This document shows positions 1 to 8,314 of a stretch of 64,000 nucleotides of DNA, piece by piece (position 1 is the first letter of the stretch; every line of letters starts with the position of its first letter). The position numbers and the translations under genes are program-made. The notes beneath the pieces are model-generated. The model searched no databases. It was not told the origin of the DNA and saw only the letters and a list, made by a program, of their open reading frames with translations. The stretch comes from Bradyrhizobium sacchari (GTDB lineage: Bacteria > Pseudomonadota > Alphaproteobacteria > Rhizobiales > Xanthobacteraceae). The stretch is from the NCBI RefSeq assembly GCF_002068095.1, contig NZ_LWIG01000031.1, forward strand, positions 26,555 through 90,554. Direction: 5' to 3'.

Positions 1-2
1 TG

Positions 3-974
3 CGTGCGCCTCTGCAAGGCGTCCTCGGCGAGAAGCCGCTCTCGGTGCGTGTAAGCCGAATCGTCTGGCAGGCGGAGCCGGCTACGACATCGATGCTTGA
101 CTGCGTCTTCGAAGTAGATGGTGAAGCCTTGATCCTGTCCTTGCCCGGTAAGGTTGCGGAAGCGCTGGTTGGGGCCGTGCAGGATGGGCTTACCTTACCT
201 TCTGAGCCGACGCGTTCGCTGGTCCTGGAACTTGCGCTTGAACCCTTGCTTGCTCCGCTGGAAAGAATGACGCAGCGGAATCTGCAGCTTGTCCGCACCG
301 AGGAAGCGCGGAGTACGAAGCCTTATCTTGAATTTGACGTCGCCTATGGTGAGCTCGCGAGCAAGGCTCGGCTCCTTCTATTCTCGCCACTCGACGGTTC
401 CGTTCCGCCGGCTTTCGCCGTTCTCGGCGAGCTTCTCGGCCGATTACCGCGACAGACGGCCAAGCTGCTTTCCAAACTCCCGGTCACCGTTGCAGGCCAT
501 ATCGGTTCGCTCCGCGTCGCGATCGGCGTTCTTCGCCAAGCAGAGCAAGGCGACGCGCTGCTCCCGGACGCAATTCCACTCGCGCGAGGCCAGATCATTC
601 TCGCTGCAGACAGATTGTGGGCCCCTGCAGAGATTGCCGGCGATAGGCTGATGCTGCGAGGACCATTCCGCTTGCAATCCCACCCCCTAAAAAGTGAAGA
701 TGTGATGCCCCAAAGCCAGGCTCAACAGCAGCCCCCGACCGAGGCGGATATCGACAGCATCGAGATCACACTCGTCTTCGAATGTGGCCGCTGGCCGGTA
801 CCGTTGGGAACCCTGCGAACCATCAACGAAGGCCACGTGTTCGACCTTGGCCGTCCTCTTGATGGCCCGGTCGATATCCTTGCCAACGGCCAACGTATCG
901 GCCGCGGCGACATCGTGCGGATCGGCGAGGAGCTGGCCGTCAGGTTACGCGGCAGGTTGGCGCTTAATGACTGA
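3..974 (+). CDS. rhcQ: RhcQ (SctQ/HrcQ), T3SS cytoplasmic C-ring protein, 5' end possibly outside window
   Basis: SctQ-family proteins form the cytosolic sorting platform under the T3SS export gate. The last ~75 residues carry the SpoA-type fold expected for the family (short beta-rich stretch with PVPLGTL, VDILANG, GRGDIVRIGEELAVRL). The N-terminal two thirds are poorly conserved, as is normal. The reading frame is open from base 3, so the gene may begin upstream of the window. A GTG at 45 would give 309 residues, close to the usual family length, but I cannot choose between these starts. The stop overlaps the rhcR start by 8 bases, and the order Q-R-S-T-U is that of rhizobial T3SS operons. 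Confidence 0.85.
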   Translation, partial: RAPLQGVLGEKPLSVRVSRIVWQAEPATTSMLDCVFEVDGEALILSLPGKVAEALVGAVQDGLTLPSEPTRSLVLELALEPLLAPLERMTQRNLQLVRTEEARSTKPYLEFDVAYGELASKARLLLFSPLDGSVPPAFAVLGELLGRLPRQTAKLLSKLPVTVAGHIGSLRVAIGVLRQAEQGDALLPDAIPLARGQIILAADRLWAPAEIAGDRLMLRGPFRLQSHPLKSEDVMPQSQAQQQPPTEADIDSIEITLVFECGRWPVPLGTLRTINEGHVFDLGRPLDGPVDILANGQRIGRGDIVRIGEELAVRLRGRLALND

Positions 975-1632
975 GATCCAACCCAGCATTCTTGCGCTTC
1001 TTGCGATTACGGTCGGCCTTGGCCTCCTGGCCTTCGCTGTCGTCACAACTACCGCCTTTATCAAGGTCTCGGTTGTTCTCTTCCTTGTGCGCAATGCGCT
1101 GGGGACTCAATCGATACCGCCGAACATCGTCCTTTACGGAGCGGCACTAATCCTGACCGTTTTCATCAGCGCTCCGGTCTTCGAGCAGACCTATAACCGC
1201 CTTACCGATCCGCAACTTCGCTACCAAAGCTTCGATGACTGGGTGACGGCCGCCAAGGAGGGGCAGGAGCCGCTGCGTGCTCATCTGAAGAAATTCACCA
1301 ACGAAGAGCAGCGCCGCTTCTTCCTGTCGTCCACCGAACATGTCTGGTCGGAGGAGATGCGCGGCAGCGTAACGGCAGATGATTTCGCAATTCTTGTGCC
1401 GTCGTTTTTGATTTCTGAACTCAAGCGTGGGTTCGAAATTGGCTTTCTTCTCTACCTTCCATTCATCACGATCGATCTGATTGTCACGACGATTTTGATG
1501 GCCATGGGCATGTCGATGGTATCTCCCACGGTGATATCTGTCCCCTTCAAGCTCTTTTTGTTCGTCACTATCGACGGCTGGTCGCGTCTCATGCACGGGC
1601 TGGTACTAAGCTACACGACGCCAGGAGGTTAA
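967..1632 (+). CDS. rhcR: RhcR (SctR/HrcR), T3SS export-gate membrane protein
   Basis: Inner-membrane component of the export gate (SctRST complex). The 221-residue product has the family length and layout: two N-terminal hydrophobic segments (TTTAFIKVSVVLFLVRNALG), a central soluble stretch rich in charged residues, and two C-terminal hydrophobic segments containing FLISELKRGFEIGF and the MGMSMVSP motif typical of SctR/FliP. The open frame extends further upstream, but the ATG at 967 is chosen because it begins the conserved N-terminus and overlaps the rhcQ stop, the usual translational coupling. rhcS follows after two bases. Confidence 0.95.
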   Translation: MTEIQPSILALLAITVGLGLLAFAVVTTTAFIKVSVVLFLVRNALGTQSIPPNIVLYGAALILTVFISAPVFEQTYNRLTDPQLRYQSFDDWVTAAKEGQEPLRAHLKKFTNEEQRRFFLSSTEHVWSEEMRGSVTADDFAILVPSFLISELKRGFEIGFLLYLPFITIDLIVTTILMAMGMSMVSPTVISVPFKLFLFVTIDGWSRLMHGLVLSYTTPGG

Positions 1633-1634
1633 CC

Positions 1635-1910
1635 ATGAACGAAGCCAGCATCCTTACGCACCTCAGTCAATCGCTCGTGCTCTTCATGATCTGGGTTCTG
1701 CCGCCGCTGCTCGCAGCTCTGATCTCCGGCTTGATCATTGGCCTCATCCAGGCGGCAACTCAGCTCCAGGACCAAACCCTGCCGCTGACGGTAAAGCTTT
1801 TGGTCGTCGTCGCCGTGCTCGCCGGGTTTTCTCCCGTGCTCAGCGCTCCACTGATCGACCAGGCCGAGCACATCTTCAGCGAGTTCCCAGCACTCACAGC
1901 AAGATACTAA
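1635..1910 (+). CDS. rhcS: RhcS (SctS/HrcS), small T3SS export-gate protein
   Basis: 91-residue membrane protein with two hydrophobic helices separated by a short loop, the complete SctS/FliQ architecture. The conserved segments LISGLIIGLIQAATQLQDQTL and the C-terminal LIDQAEHIFSEFP region are visible. A strong ribosome binding site (AGGAGG) lies directly before the ATG and overlaps the end of rhcR, so the two genes are translationally coupled. It works with RhcR and RhcT in the helical export gate. Confidence 0.95.
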   Translation: MNEASILTHLSQSLVLFMIWVLPPLLAALISGLIIGLIQAATQLQDQTLPLTVKLLVVVAVLAGFSPVLSAPLIDQAEHIFSEFPALTARY

Positions 1911-1920
1911 CAGAGCTTGG

Positions 1921-2742
1921 ATGGCCGGCCTGTCACCCGCAGAAGCGCAAGCTCTGGTTCAGGGCATGATCGAATTTGTCGCCGCAACCGGTCTGAGTGC
2001 GGCCCGCGCCCTCGGCATTATGCTGGTGCTTCCCGTCTTCACCCGGCCGCGTATCAGCGGCCTGGTTCGGGGAGGCCTGACGATTGCGATCGGCCTGCCG
2101 TGCCTCGGTCAGATCAAGCTCGGTCTGCAGGCCCTGGACCCGAACACGCGCCTGGTCAGCGTTACCATGCTTGGCCTAAAGGAGGTGTTCGTCGGTCTTA
2201 TGCTCGGCATTCTGCTCAGTATTCCATTATGGAGCGTACAGGCAGTCGGAGATATCATCGATACCCAACGAGGAATTTCAAGCCAAGTGGCGGGGGAGGA
2301 TCCCGCGACCCACAGCCAAGCGTCCGGAACTGGGCTTTTTCTCGGTGTTACGGCGGTTACGATCTTCGTTCTGGTCGGCGGGTTGCAGACCATGGTGAGC
2401 GGCCTCTATGGCAGCTACCTAGTGTGGCCTGTCTATCAGTTTCTGCCTGCCGTGACAGCGCAAGGGGCAATGGAATGTCTGGCCCTTCTGGATCGTATCA
2501 TGATGACGACCTTGTTAGTCGCCGGGCCGGTGCTGGCCCTGCTGCTGCTGGTCGACATCTCGGTCATGATGCTCGGCCGCTTTGCATCTCAGCTCAAGAT
2601 GAACGATCTCTCCCCGATGATCAAGAATGTTGCATTCGGGGTCATCATGGTCAGCTACACCGTCTATCTGCTACAATACGCCGGAGCTGAAATCCTGACC
2701 TCGAACAACATGCTCGAGTATCTGAAGAAGCTGTTGAAATGA
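1921..2742 (+). CDS. rhcT: RhcT (SctT/HrcT), T3SS export-gate membrane protein
   Basis: 273 residues with several hydrophobic segments, matching the SctT/FliR family in length. Recognisable stretches are ALGIMLVLPVFTRPR, LKEVFVGLMLGILLSIPLW and DIIDTQRGISSQ. The ATG at 1921 lies ten bases after the rhcS stop; the last four bases overlap the rhcU start (ATGA), so the genes are co-translated. It completes the RST core through which unfolded effectors pass the inner membrane. Confidence 0.95.
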   Translation: MAGLSPAEAQALVQGMIEFVAATGLSAARALGIMLVLPVFTRPRISGLVRGGLTIAIGLPCLGQIKLGLQALDPNTRLVSVTMLGLKEVFVGLMLGILLSIPLWSVQAVGDIIDTQRGISSQVAGEDPATHSQASGTGLFLGVTAVTIFVLVGGLQTMVSGLYGSYLVWPVYQFLPAVTAQGAMECLALLDRIMMTTLLVAGPVLALLLLVDISVMMLGRFASQLKMNDLSPMIKNVAFGVIMVSYTVYLLQYAGAEILTSNNMLEYLKKLLK

Positions 2743-3776
2743 GCTCTACGAGTGAGGAGAAAAAGCTTCCTCCGACGCCCAAGAAGCTGCGCGATGCGCG
2801 CAAGAAGGGGCAGAGCGCGCGCAGCTCCGATCTGGTGAGCGGCGTCAGCGCCTGTGCCGGTTTCGGCTGCCTGTGGTGGCGAGCGGGTGCGATCGAGGAC
2901 AAGTGGCAAGAGACGGTCCGACTGGTCGATAAACTGCAGGGGCAGCCGTTCACAAGCGCGGTGCCACAAGCGCTCAGCGGCTTGCTAGAACTTTCGATTT
3001 CCACGGTTGCTCCGTTGCTCGCCGCTGCCGTGACAGCAGCTCTTCTGGCCAATGTCCTGGCCAATGGCGGCTTTATGTTTGCTTCGGAGCCGCTCAAGCC
3101 GAAGCTTGAGAAACTGGATCCTGTCAAAGGCTTGAAACGCATCGCCTCGAAACGTTCGGCCATCGAGCTCGGCAAGACGCTAGCTAAAGCGATTTTGGTT
3201 GGTGCGACCTTCTTTCTTGCCGTGACCGCGAGCTGGAAAGCGCTGGTGTACCTGCCAGTCTGCGGCATGGGCTGTTTTGGCTTCGTCTTCACCGAGGTTA
3301 GACTGCTGACGGGGATTGCCGCTGGAGCTTTTCTGGTCGGCGGATTGGCTGACCTTCTAATCCAGCGCTGGTTATTTATGCAGGACATGCGCATGACGGA
3401 AACGGAGGCTAAGCGGGAGAACAAGGAACAGCAAGGCAATCCGCAGGTGAAGCGTGAGCACCGGCGTCTGCGGCAGGAGTCGGCCAACGAGGCTCCGCTC
3501 GGCATCAATCGGTCCACGTTGATATTGCGGGGATCGGCATCGTTGATTGGGCTGCGCTATGTTCGCGGCGAGACCGGCGTACCGGTCTTGGTCTGCCGTG
3601 GCGAGGGCGAAGCTGCCTCACAGCTACTTGGTGAGGCGCGCGCGCTGCACCTCACCATTGTGGATGACGATGTCCTGGCACGTCAGCTGCTCGGCAAAGC
3701 AAAGCTCGGCAACCCGATCCCCTCGCAATACTTCGAGTCGGTCGCAAAAGCGCTTTATGCGGCTGGGCTGGTCTAG
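2739..3776 (+). CDS. rhcU: RhcU (SctU/HrcU), T3SS substrate-switch protein lacking the NPTH motif
   Basis: SctU/FlhB-family protein: lysine-rich N-terminus (PTPKKLRDARKKGQ), four hydrophobic segments, a charged linker (EAKRENKEQQGNPQVKREHR) and the cytosolic domain starting with GLRYVRGETGVPVLVCRGEG. Family members cut themselves between N and P of an NPTH motif just before GLRY. Here that place reads TLILRGSASLIGLRY, with no NP pair and apparently one residue fewer than usual, so autocleavage and substrate switching are predicted to be lost or changed. Total length (345) and the rest of the sequence look normal. Last gene of the rhcQRSTU run. Confidence 0.92.
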   Translation: MSSTSEEKKLPPTPKKLRDARKKGQSARSSDLVSGVSACAGFGCLWWRAGAIEDKWQETVRLVDKLQGQPFTSAVPQALSGLLELSISTVAPLLAAAVTAALLANVLANGGFMFASEPLKPKLEKLDPVKGLKRIASKRSAIELGKTLAKAILVGATFFLAVTASWKALVYLPVCGMGCFGFVFTEVRLLTGIAAGAFLVGGLADLLIQRWLFMQDMRMTETEAKRENKEQQGNPQVKREHRRLRQESANEAPLGINRSTLILRGSASLIGLRYVRGETGVPVLVCRGEGEAASQLLGEARALHLTIVDDDVLARQLLGKAKLGNPIPSQYFESVAKALYAAGLV

Positions 3777-5027
3777 ATCGTCCCGTCCCGACGCTACGAT
3801 CCGCAACTTGCGCCTGAAGGACGCTCGGTTCGTACGCCAGGGTCCGATGGGACGGCCCGTTAACTGCTGGACCGCGCCTCGCCGACCGGAGTACCGGATC
3901 ACCCCCCGGCGCCAAGCGCAACAGTTGTTTGCCGATTTTGTGAGCTTCAGCGTCCTGCACGGACGTCTACTTGTACCGCCTGGCTAGAGAGGCGCTGCCA
4001 CTCGGATGACGAGCCGGTAGTTCTGATCGTCAATTAGGACGGCTTCCATCTGGCGCACGCTCTCAGCGAGGCCCTGTTTTTCGATGGTCGCCTATCTCGA
4101 GCAGCGCGCTAAAGCTTGATACCATCATTGCGTTTATACCTCTCAAGTGTAGGGCGAGCGCCGCATTGAGCCGCGCGCGTTCGAGAGCTGCAAGCCTGCG
4201 CGCGAGGGAAAAAGGAGAGCGTCTAGCTTAACTCGGGACGCAAGGTATTGCCGCCGTTGACCATCAATCGGGTCTTCCCGCGCAGGGGCCTGCAATTTCT
4301 ACTGCGTCATCTAACCCAACCCGCTAGCTGACACCGACAAGTTTCGCGCCGAACCTCGCGGCTTTCCGCCGATAGTTAGATCGCTCGTACCGAAGCATCC
4401 AGTTCGCATGCGATCGGGCAAGAACGTCTAGGTGATCAGGTATTGCGGTGCCGCGGCGGTTACGGTCGCCTGGTTGCGCGAGCCGCCGAGAGGGTTTCTG
4501 ATTAGATCATTTACGGAGCCGGCCGTGTCTGCTTCCAACTATCGACGGCATCCACCGCGATCCAAACTGGCTTTCACGTAGCGCTCCAGGAGCGCTCGTT
4601 AGCTCAGAGGGGCGGGCCCGTCAGCAGGCCGTGCAGGCTGCGGGTGAAGCCGTCGACGGTGGAGGCGATCGCCTGTCTCAGGGGCTTGGCCAATCTCAAT
4701 AATTATTGAGTGTTGAGTGCTCCTCCATTTACTGCGCTCAGCGACTTTGACGCCGCCAGCCAACTACGCGCAGCGGGTAGTATCCTGCATTCGATCACGC
4801 AGTTCTCAGCCTCTTGGTGAGCGCGAGTGAGCAACCCGACAGCACACGGGCGCGCGCTTTACAGGCCGATGCGCTCTTGCGCACCGCGTTCACTTCCTCC
4901 TTTGGTGCGACCCCACCCTATGAGGTAGGTGTTGCATGATGGCAATTATGGTACCTTCTAGGCGACGATCGTAATGAGCAGCGAACAAGTCTGTGCGTTA
5001 GAAGCCCTTCAGGGTAGGAGATGTCGA
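3777..5027. other. Gene-poor 1.25-kb stretch after rhcU
   Basis: No coding sequence could be supported here on either strand. Open frames are short, lack ribosome binding sites and show no family resemblance. The stretch separates the T3SS operon from the phasin-like gene and probably consists of decayed island DNA. Confidence 0.5.
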
Positions 5028-5429
5028 ATGCCCGCGAATGCAAGCGAAAACGAGAAACACGAGCGGCGGCCACATGTGGGGCCTGAACCGGCTCTGGCAT
5101 CGGCCGCTTCCGCCGATGGCGCTGGAAAATTCACGACAGCTGCAGCGCGGATTCCATTTACGTTTCGGGAATGGCAGAGCTCGATCGAAGCGACAAGCAA
5201 CCTGTTCGCTAGGGCACTGAAAGACGAACTAGGTTTGACTGCTTCCATTGTGCACGACCAGGCCACCTTTCTGAAGAATGTTGCGGACTCCAAAACTCCG
5301 GCCGAGCTCTTGAGTTGTCACCTGGACCTCCTGGATAAATTCTGGTCGAGGTCGTTCAGCGCGGGCTCGAAGATATTGGATTATCTCAAGCCACAGCCAT
5401 CACCTGCGGGAAGGCAAGCGATTCACTGA
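5028..5429 (+). CDS. Phasin-family-like protein
   Basis: 133-residue protein. Residues about 45-125 form an amphipathic helical stretch (FTFREWQSSIEATSNLFARA, then KDELGLTASIVHDQATFLKN and a segment with LDKFWSRSF), which resembles the phasin (polyhydroxybutyrate granule-associated) family common in Bradyrhizobium. The first ~40 residues are polar and disordered. An upstream in-frame GTG-like extension exists, but the ATG at 5028 is chosen because AGGAG lies seven bases before it. Phasins coat carbon-storage granules; a link to T3SS is not shown, only proximity. It could instead be a helical secreted protein with phasin-like composition. Confidence 0.6.
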   Translation: MPANASENEKHERRPHVGPEPALASAASADGAGKFTTAAARIPFTFREWQSSIEATSNLFARALKDELGLTASIVHDQATFLKNVADSKTPAELLSCHLDLLDKFWSRSFSAGSKILDYLKPQPSPAGRQAIH

Positions 5430-5750
5430 GCCTGTAATAAGACCCCGATCGCAGCTACTTTCTCCTGAGCCGAGGGCATATGTCGCCCACGGACGACGGT
5501 GTGGAGCGCTGCATTGGCTTCGGCTGACCCGCCAGGTATTCGTACGATTGCTCTGAACTCGGAATGCCGCGAGTTATCTACGGTTCGTATTGCCGTAGAT
5601 AACTCTCTTTGTCGAAGGGAGCTTGACACGAACTTGATGAATGAAATGCGTAGTCGCGTCGCGCGAGGGCCTGTCGCCGGAAGGTCGTTCTCACTCTCGA
5701 CGGCAACCGGTCCACACAGGCCGCTTTTCGTTGGATAATTGCCGCGTCTC

Positions 5751-5768
5751 GTCAGCTTTCAGTAAGCG
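5751..5768 (+). promoter_or_regulatory. tts-like box (TtsI binding site)
   Basis: GTCAGCTTTCAGTAAGCG resembles the tts-box consensus GTCAGCTTNTCGAAAGCT, with a perfect left half and a looser right half. It lies about 240 bp before the small effector-module gene at 6007, on the same strand. Spacing and orientation fit TtsI control, but the right half-site is degenerate. Confidence 0.55.
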
Positions 5769-6006
5769 AGGCCGGATACAGAGCCGTTGTGGTTAGCGGG
5801 ACGTGGCAGGGACAGCGCTATCTATCCAGAACGGTAAGCGCCGAGTCACGCTTTCCGCTAAACTCAACGGCAGTGCGGGTGCGGCAGGCATAGTCCCTTT
5901 ATCCAGCCCCCCGGGTCGGTAGGCGCCAGGCCGCGCCCGCGCTGCTTCCTGTCGCTGACCTTCCGTCTGTGTCAGCTTTAGTGGTTTTGAGCGTTCAGGG
6001 GTGGAC

Positions 6007-6273
6007 ATGGACGGCTTCAATTTAACAGCTTGGCCTCATGGGCCGCAATTGCGGCGCAACCAGCCGCTGCCAAGTTTGTCTCTTTATGTGCCTGCGGGCT
6101 GGCAGCACGGAGACCAGTGGGCGCCGGAAGAGCTCAAGTTGGGAATGCGTTTGCACAACCTTCTGCCATCCGTGTCTGAGCCAAAGAAAAGCCTCACTCT
6201 CCGGGACGTGAACTACACAGCCAGTATCGGTCCGCCAGGCTCGGAAGATGAGATTTTTCTCCGCAGAACCTGA
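6007..6273 (+). CDS. Small putative T3SS effector consisting of a single repeated module
   Basis: 88-residue product not belonging to any family I can name. From residue ~25 it matches, position by position, a module found in the effector candidates at 14378-16564 and 59152-59727: a VPxx(W/F)xHxxQxAP start (here VPAGWQHGDQWAP), then L(L/F)P and a YTAxxGPxG strand (here NYTASIGPPGSEDE). A tts-like box lies upstream, which supports a TtsI-regulated effector. A GTG at 6001 would add two residues; the ATG at 6007 is preferred. It could also be the surviving piece of a longer effector, because decayed IS sequence follows directly. Confidence 0.55.
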   Translation: MDGFNLTAWPHGPQLRRNQPLPSLSLYVPAGWQHGDQWAPEELKLGMRLHNLLPSVSEPKKSLTLRDVNYTASIGPPGSEDEIFLRRT

Positions 6274-6379
6274 ACAGGCTTCCGATTGAAGTCAGCCAAG
6301 GCGGCAAGTCGCGCCCGCGCTGCCTGCGTCCGAAGCTGACCGCTAAGCCACCTGAGGTGACTACCAGTCCTGGGGCGAG

Positions 6380-6700
6380 AGCTTCGTCGCCCTGGCCGAG
6401 GGTCTGCAGAACGCGCTGTGGTCGCTCGGCGAAGCAGCGCGAGAGCATCGCACCGGGCCAAGGCTGCTCAGCGACAATGGTTCGAGTTACGCGGCGGACG
6501 ATCTGGCCGAGTGGCTCGACCAGGGGCATGCAGCACGTGCGCGGCGCTCCGTACATCCTCAGGCCCAGGGAAAGATCGAGCGGCGGCATGAGACGCTGAA
6601 GAACCGCATCCTGCTCAATAACTAAGACCTACCCGATAATCTCGAAAGTCAGTTCGTCGAACACTATAATCAATCGCCCATTAAGAACCGATTCAGTGGT
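6380..6700 (+). mobile_element. Chimeric IS relic: IS21-type istA piece followed by IS3-type transposase 3' end
   Basis: In frame on the + strand, 6385-6450 reads FVALAEGLQNALWSLGEAAR, typical of IS21-family IstA. From about 6453 the text changes to LLSDNGSSYAADDLAEWL and QGKIERRHETLKNRILL, the DDE core end of an IS3-family OrfB, followed by a stop and VEHYNQSP. Both pieces are truncated, so neither can encode an active transposase. Confidence 0.7.
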
Positions 6701-6779
6701 GATTGGTCGTTGGGGCAGCGATGAATGGTGGTCAGCAAGAGACGCCAAAGAGCCCTCAGCCAGGTGTGGATGGGGCGGA

Positions 6780-7436
6780 ACTTATGAACGACGGCGGAGA
6801 GGATGACCTACGGCATCGTCGGGGTGGCCTTTGAGGTCGCAGCGGCCGAGGTGACTGTCGGCCCTCATGTGTCCGATAATGGGTTCGATGGCGGAGCGGC
6901 GGCGCAGCTCGCGCTTGATGATGCCGAGGACCCCGCGCTCTTGGCCAAAGATGAAGACGCGATGCGGGTTCTGCGCCTCATGGCCGCGGTATCTCGTTGT
7001 CGACACGGCCGCGCGCGATCGCGGGGCCGGTCAACGTCTCGGCGCGCGATGACGTCCCACAGGGTGTGACCGTCATACGGCTTATCAGGCAGCGTCCTGG
7101 CATGCAGCACGAACAGACCAGCGGGAGCACGGGATTGTTGGTGACGAAGGAGGCTTTGACACCGAATGGTAAGGTGAGCGGGCCTTGCCTTTTTCCGATG
7201 CACTCCACCTCCCGGGGCGTGGAAGGAATACAGCTTCCAGCCGCGCTGGGCTGCTGCTGGGACCGCATCTGGGTGACCCGCTAGCGAGAGGACGAACGCG
7301 TTCTCGAGCGAAGACTGACCTTCGATCTAACGGGGATATCGCGGATCATTCTGCGCAGCCGGCTGCGCAGGATGCCCAACTGCCGCTGATGCGCTTGAAT
7401 TGCTTCGCATGAGCATAGCGGGAAGCCATCATCGTC
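6780..7436 (-). mobile_element. 3' part of an IS5-type transposase relic, separated from its 5' part by IS66
   Basis: The minus strand carries IS5-family transposase pieces in different frames: ASRYAHAKQFKR near the right edge, then EVECIGKRQGP, ARTLPDKPYDGHTLWDVIAR, HRVFIFGQERGV and IKRELRRRSAIEPIIGHM towards 6790. Several frameshifts make it inactive. The missing 5' part lies at 9929-10310, on the other side of the IS66 element, so one IS5-type copy was split by the IS66 insertion. Confidence 0.75.
7429..7436. repeat. 8-bp target-site duplication of IS66 (left copy)
   Basis: TCATCGTC occurs immediately left of the IS66 terminal repeat and again at 9929-9936 immediately right of it. Confidence 0.9.
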
Positions 7437-7520
7437 GTAAGCGGCAAAGAGACCCCATCCGGCGGACTGGATGAGCGATCGGCTATCGGCTGCGGAGTCT
7501 GCGAGCCGATGTGAGCTTCT

Positions 7521-8240
7521 ATGTCTGCGCCTAGTTCTGAAACTAGAACCTTCCATATGATCGAAGCGGTCGCCGAGCGTCTTGAGGGGGCGCCGCGACA
7601 ACTTCGCCGACGCTGGTCGGACGAGTTCAAGGCACAAGTCGTGGCAGAGGCGCTGGAGCCCGGCGCGAGTGTATCGGGGATCGCCCATCGGATCGGCATT
7701 CACCCCTCGCAGCTCTTCGCCTGGCGTCGCGATGCTCGGGCCGAACGAACCTACCGCTCGGGGCCTTCCAGTCGCGAAGCCGCGGTGGCGTGCATGTCAG
7801 ACGCAGTGATCGAGATTGCCATTGGCGGGGTGGTCGTGCGCGCCAGCGTCGATGTCGACGAGGCACACTTGCAGCGGGTGATCGGTCCGATCGGCATGAT
7901 CCCCTCTGGTGTGAAGGTGTTCCTCGCCAGCCATCCCGTGGACTTCCGCAAGGGCATTGATGGTCTTGTTGCGCTTGTGCGCGATGCCGGCTCGGATCCG
8001 TTCGATGGGGCGCTTCATGTGTTCCGGGCCAAAAGAGCCGACCGGATTAAGATCGTGTGGTGGGATGGCTCCGGCGTGTGCCTCTATTTGAAACGCCTTG
8101 AAAAGGCGACGTTTTGCTGGCGGCGGATCGGGCATCATCGGGTGCAGCTCACCTCCGCGCAGTTGATGGCACTGGTGGATGGGATGGACTGGAAGCGGGT
8201 CCGGGCTGTGCCGGTTAGGCCGCCGGAGATTGTTGGGTAA
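7521..8240 (+). CDS. IS66 TnpA-TnpB, fused into one reading frame
   Basis: Residues ~1-120 are TnpA (helix-turn-helix region RRRWSDEFKAQVVAEALEPG, GIHPSQLFAWRRDAR). From ~125 the frame continues without a stop into TnpB (GVKVFLASHPVDFRKGIDGL, VFRAKRADRIKIVWWDGSG, MDWKRV). In most IS66 elements tnpA ends at an overlapping tnpB start; the second IS66 in this window keeps that layout with an ATGA overlap. Here the junction reads RVIGPIGMIPSG, so the TnpB start Met may be internal. The product could be a natural fusion, or both proteins could be made through internal initiation. Confidence 0.85.
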   Translation: MSAPSSETRTFHMIEAVAERLEGAPRQLRRRWSDEFKAQVVAEALEPGASVSGIAHRIGIHPSQLFAWRRDARAERTYRSGPSSREAAVACMSDAVIEIAIGGVVVRASVDVDEAHLQRVIGPIGMIPSGVKVFLASHPVDFRKGIDGLVALVRDAGSDPFDGALHVFRAKRADRIKIVWWDGSGVCLYLKRLEKATFCWRRIGHHRVQLTSAQLMALVDGMDWKRVRAVPVRPPEIVG

Positions 8241-8314
8241 AAGCGCTGCGGCGAAGTGAATCAACCGGCTGAAAGGGCGAGAGAACCGGAGCAAAATGTG
8301 CTCTGGTCGGGTCA

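Noticed and set aside
1147..1596. 149-codon frame opposite rhcR
   Set aside because: Shadow frame of a well-supported T3SS gene; low-complexity His/Arg-rich product.
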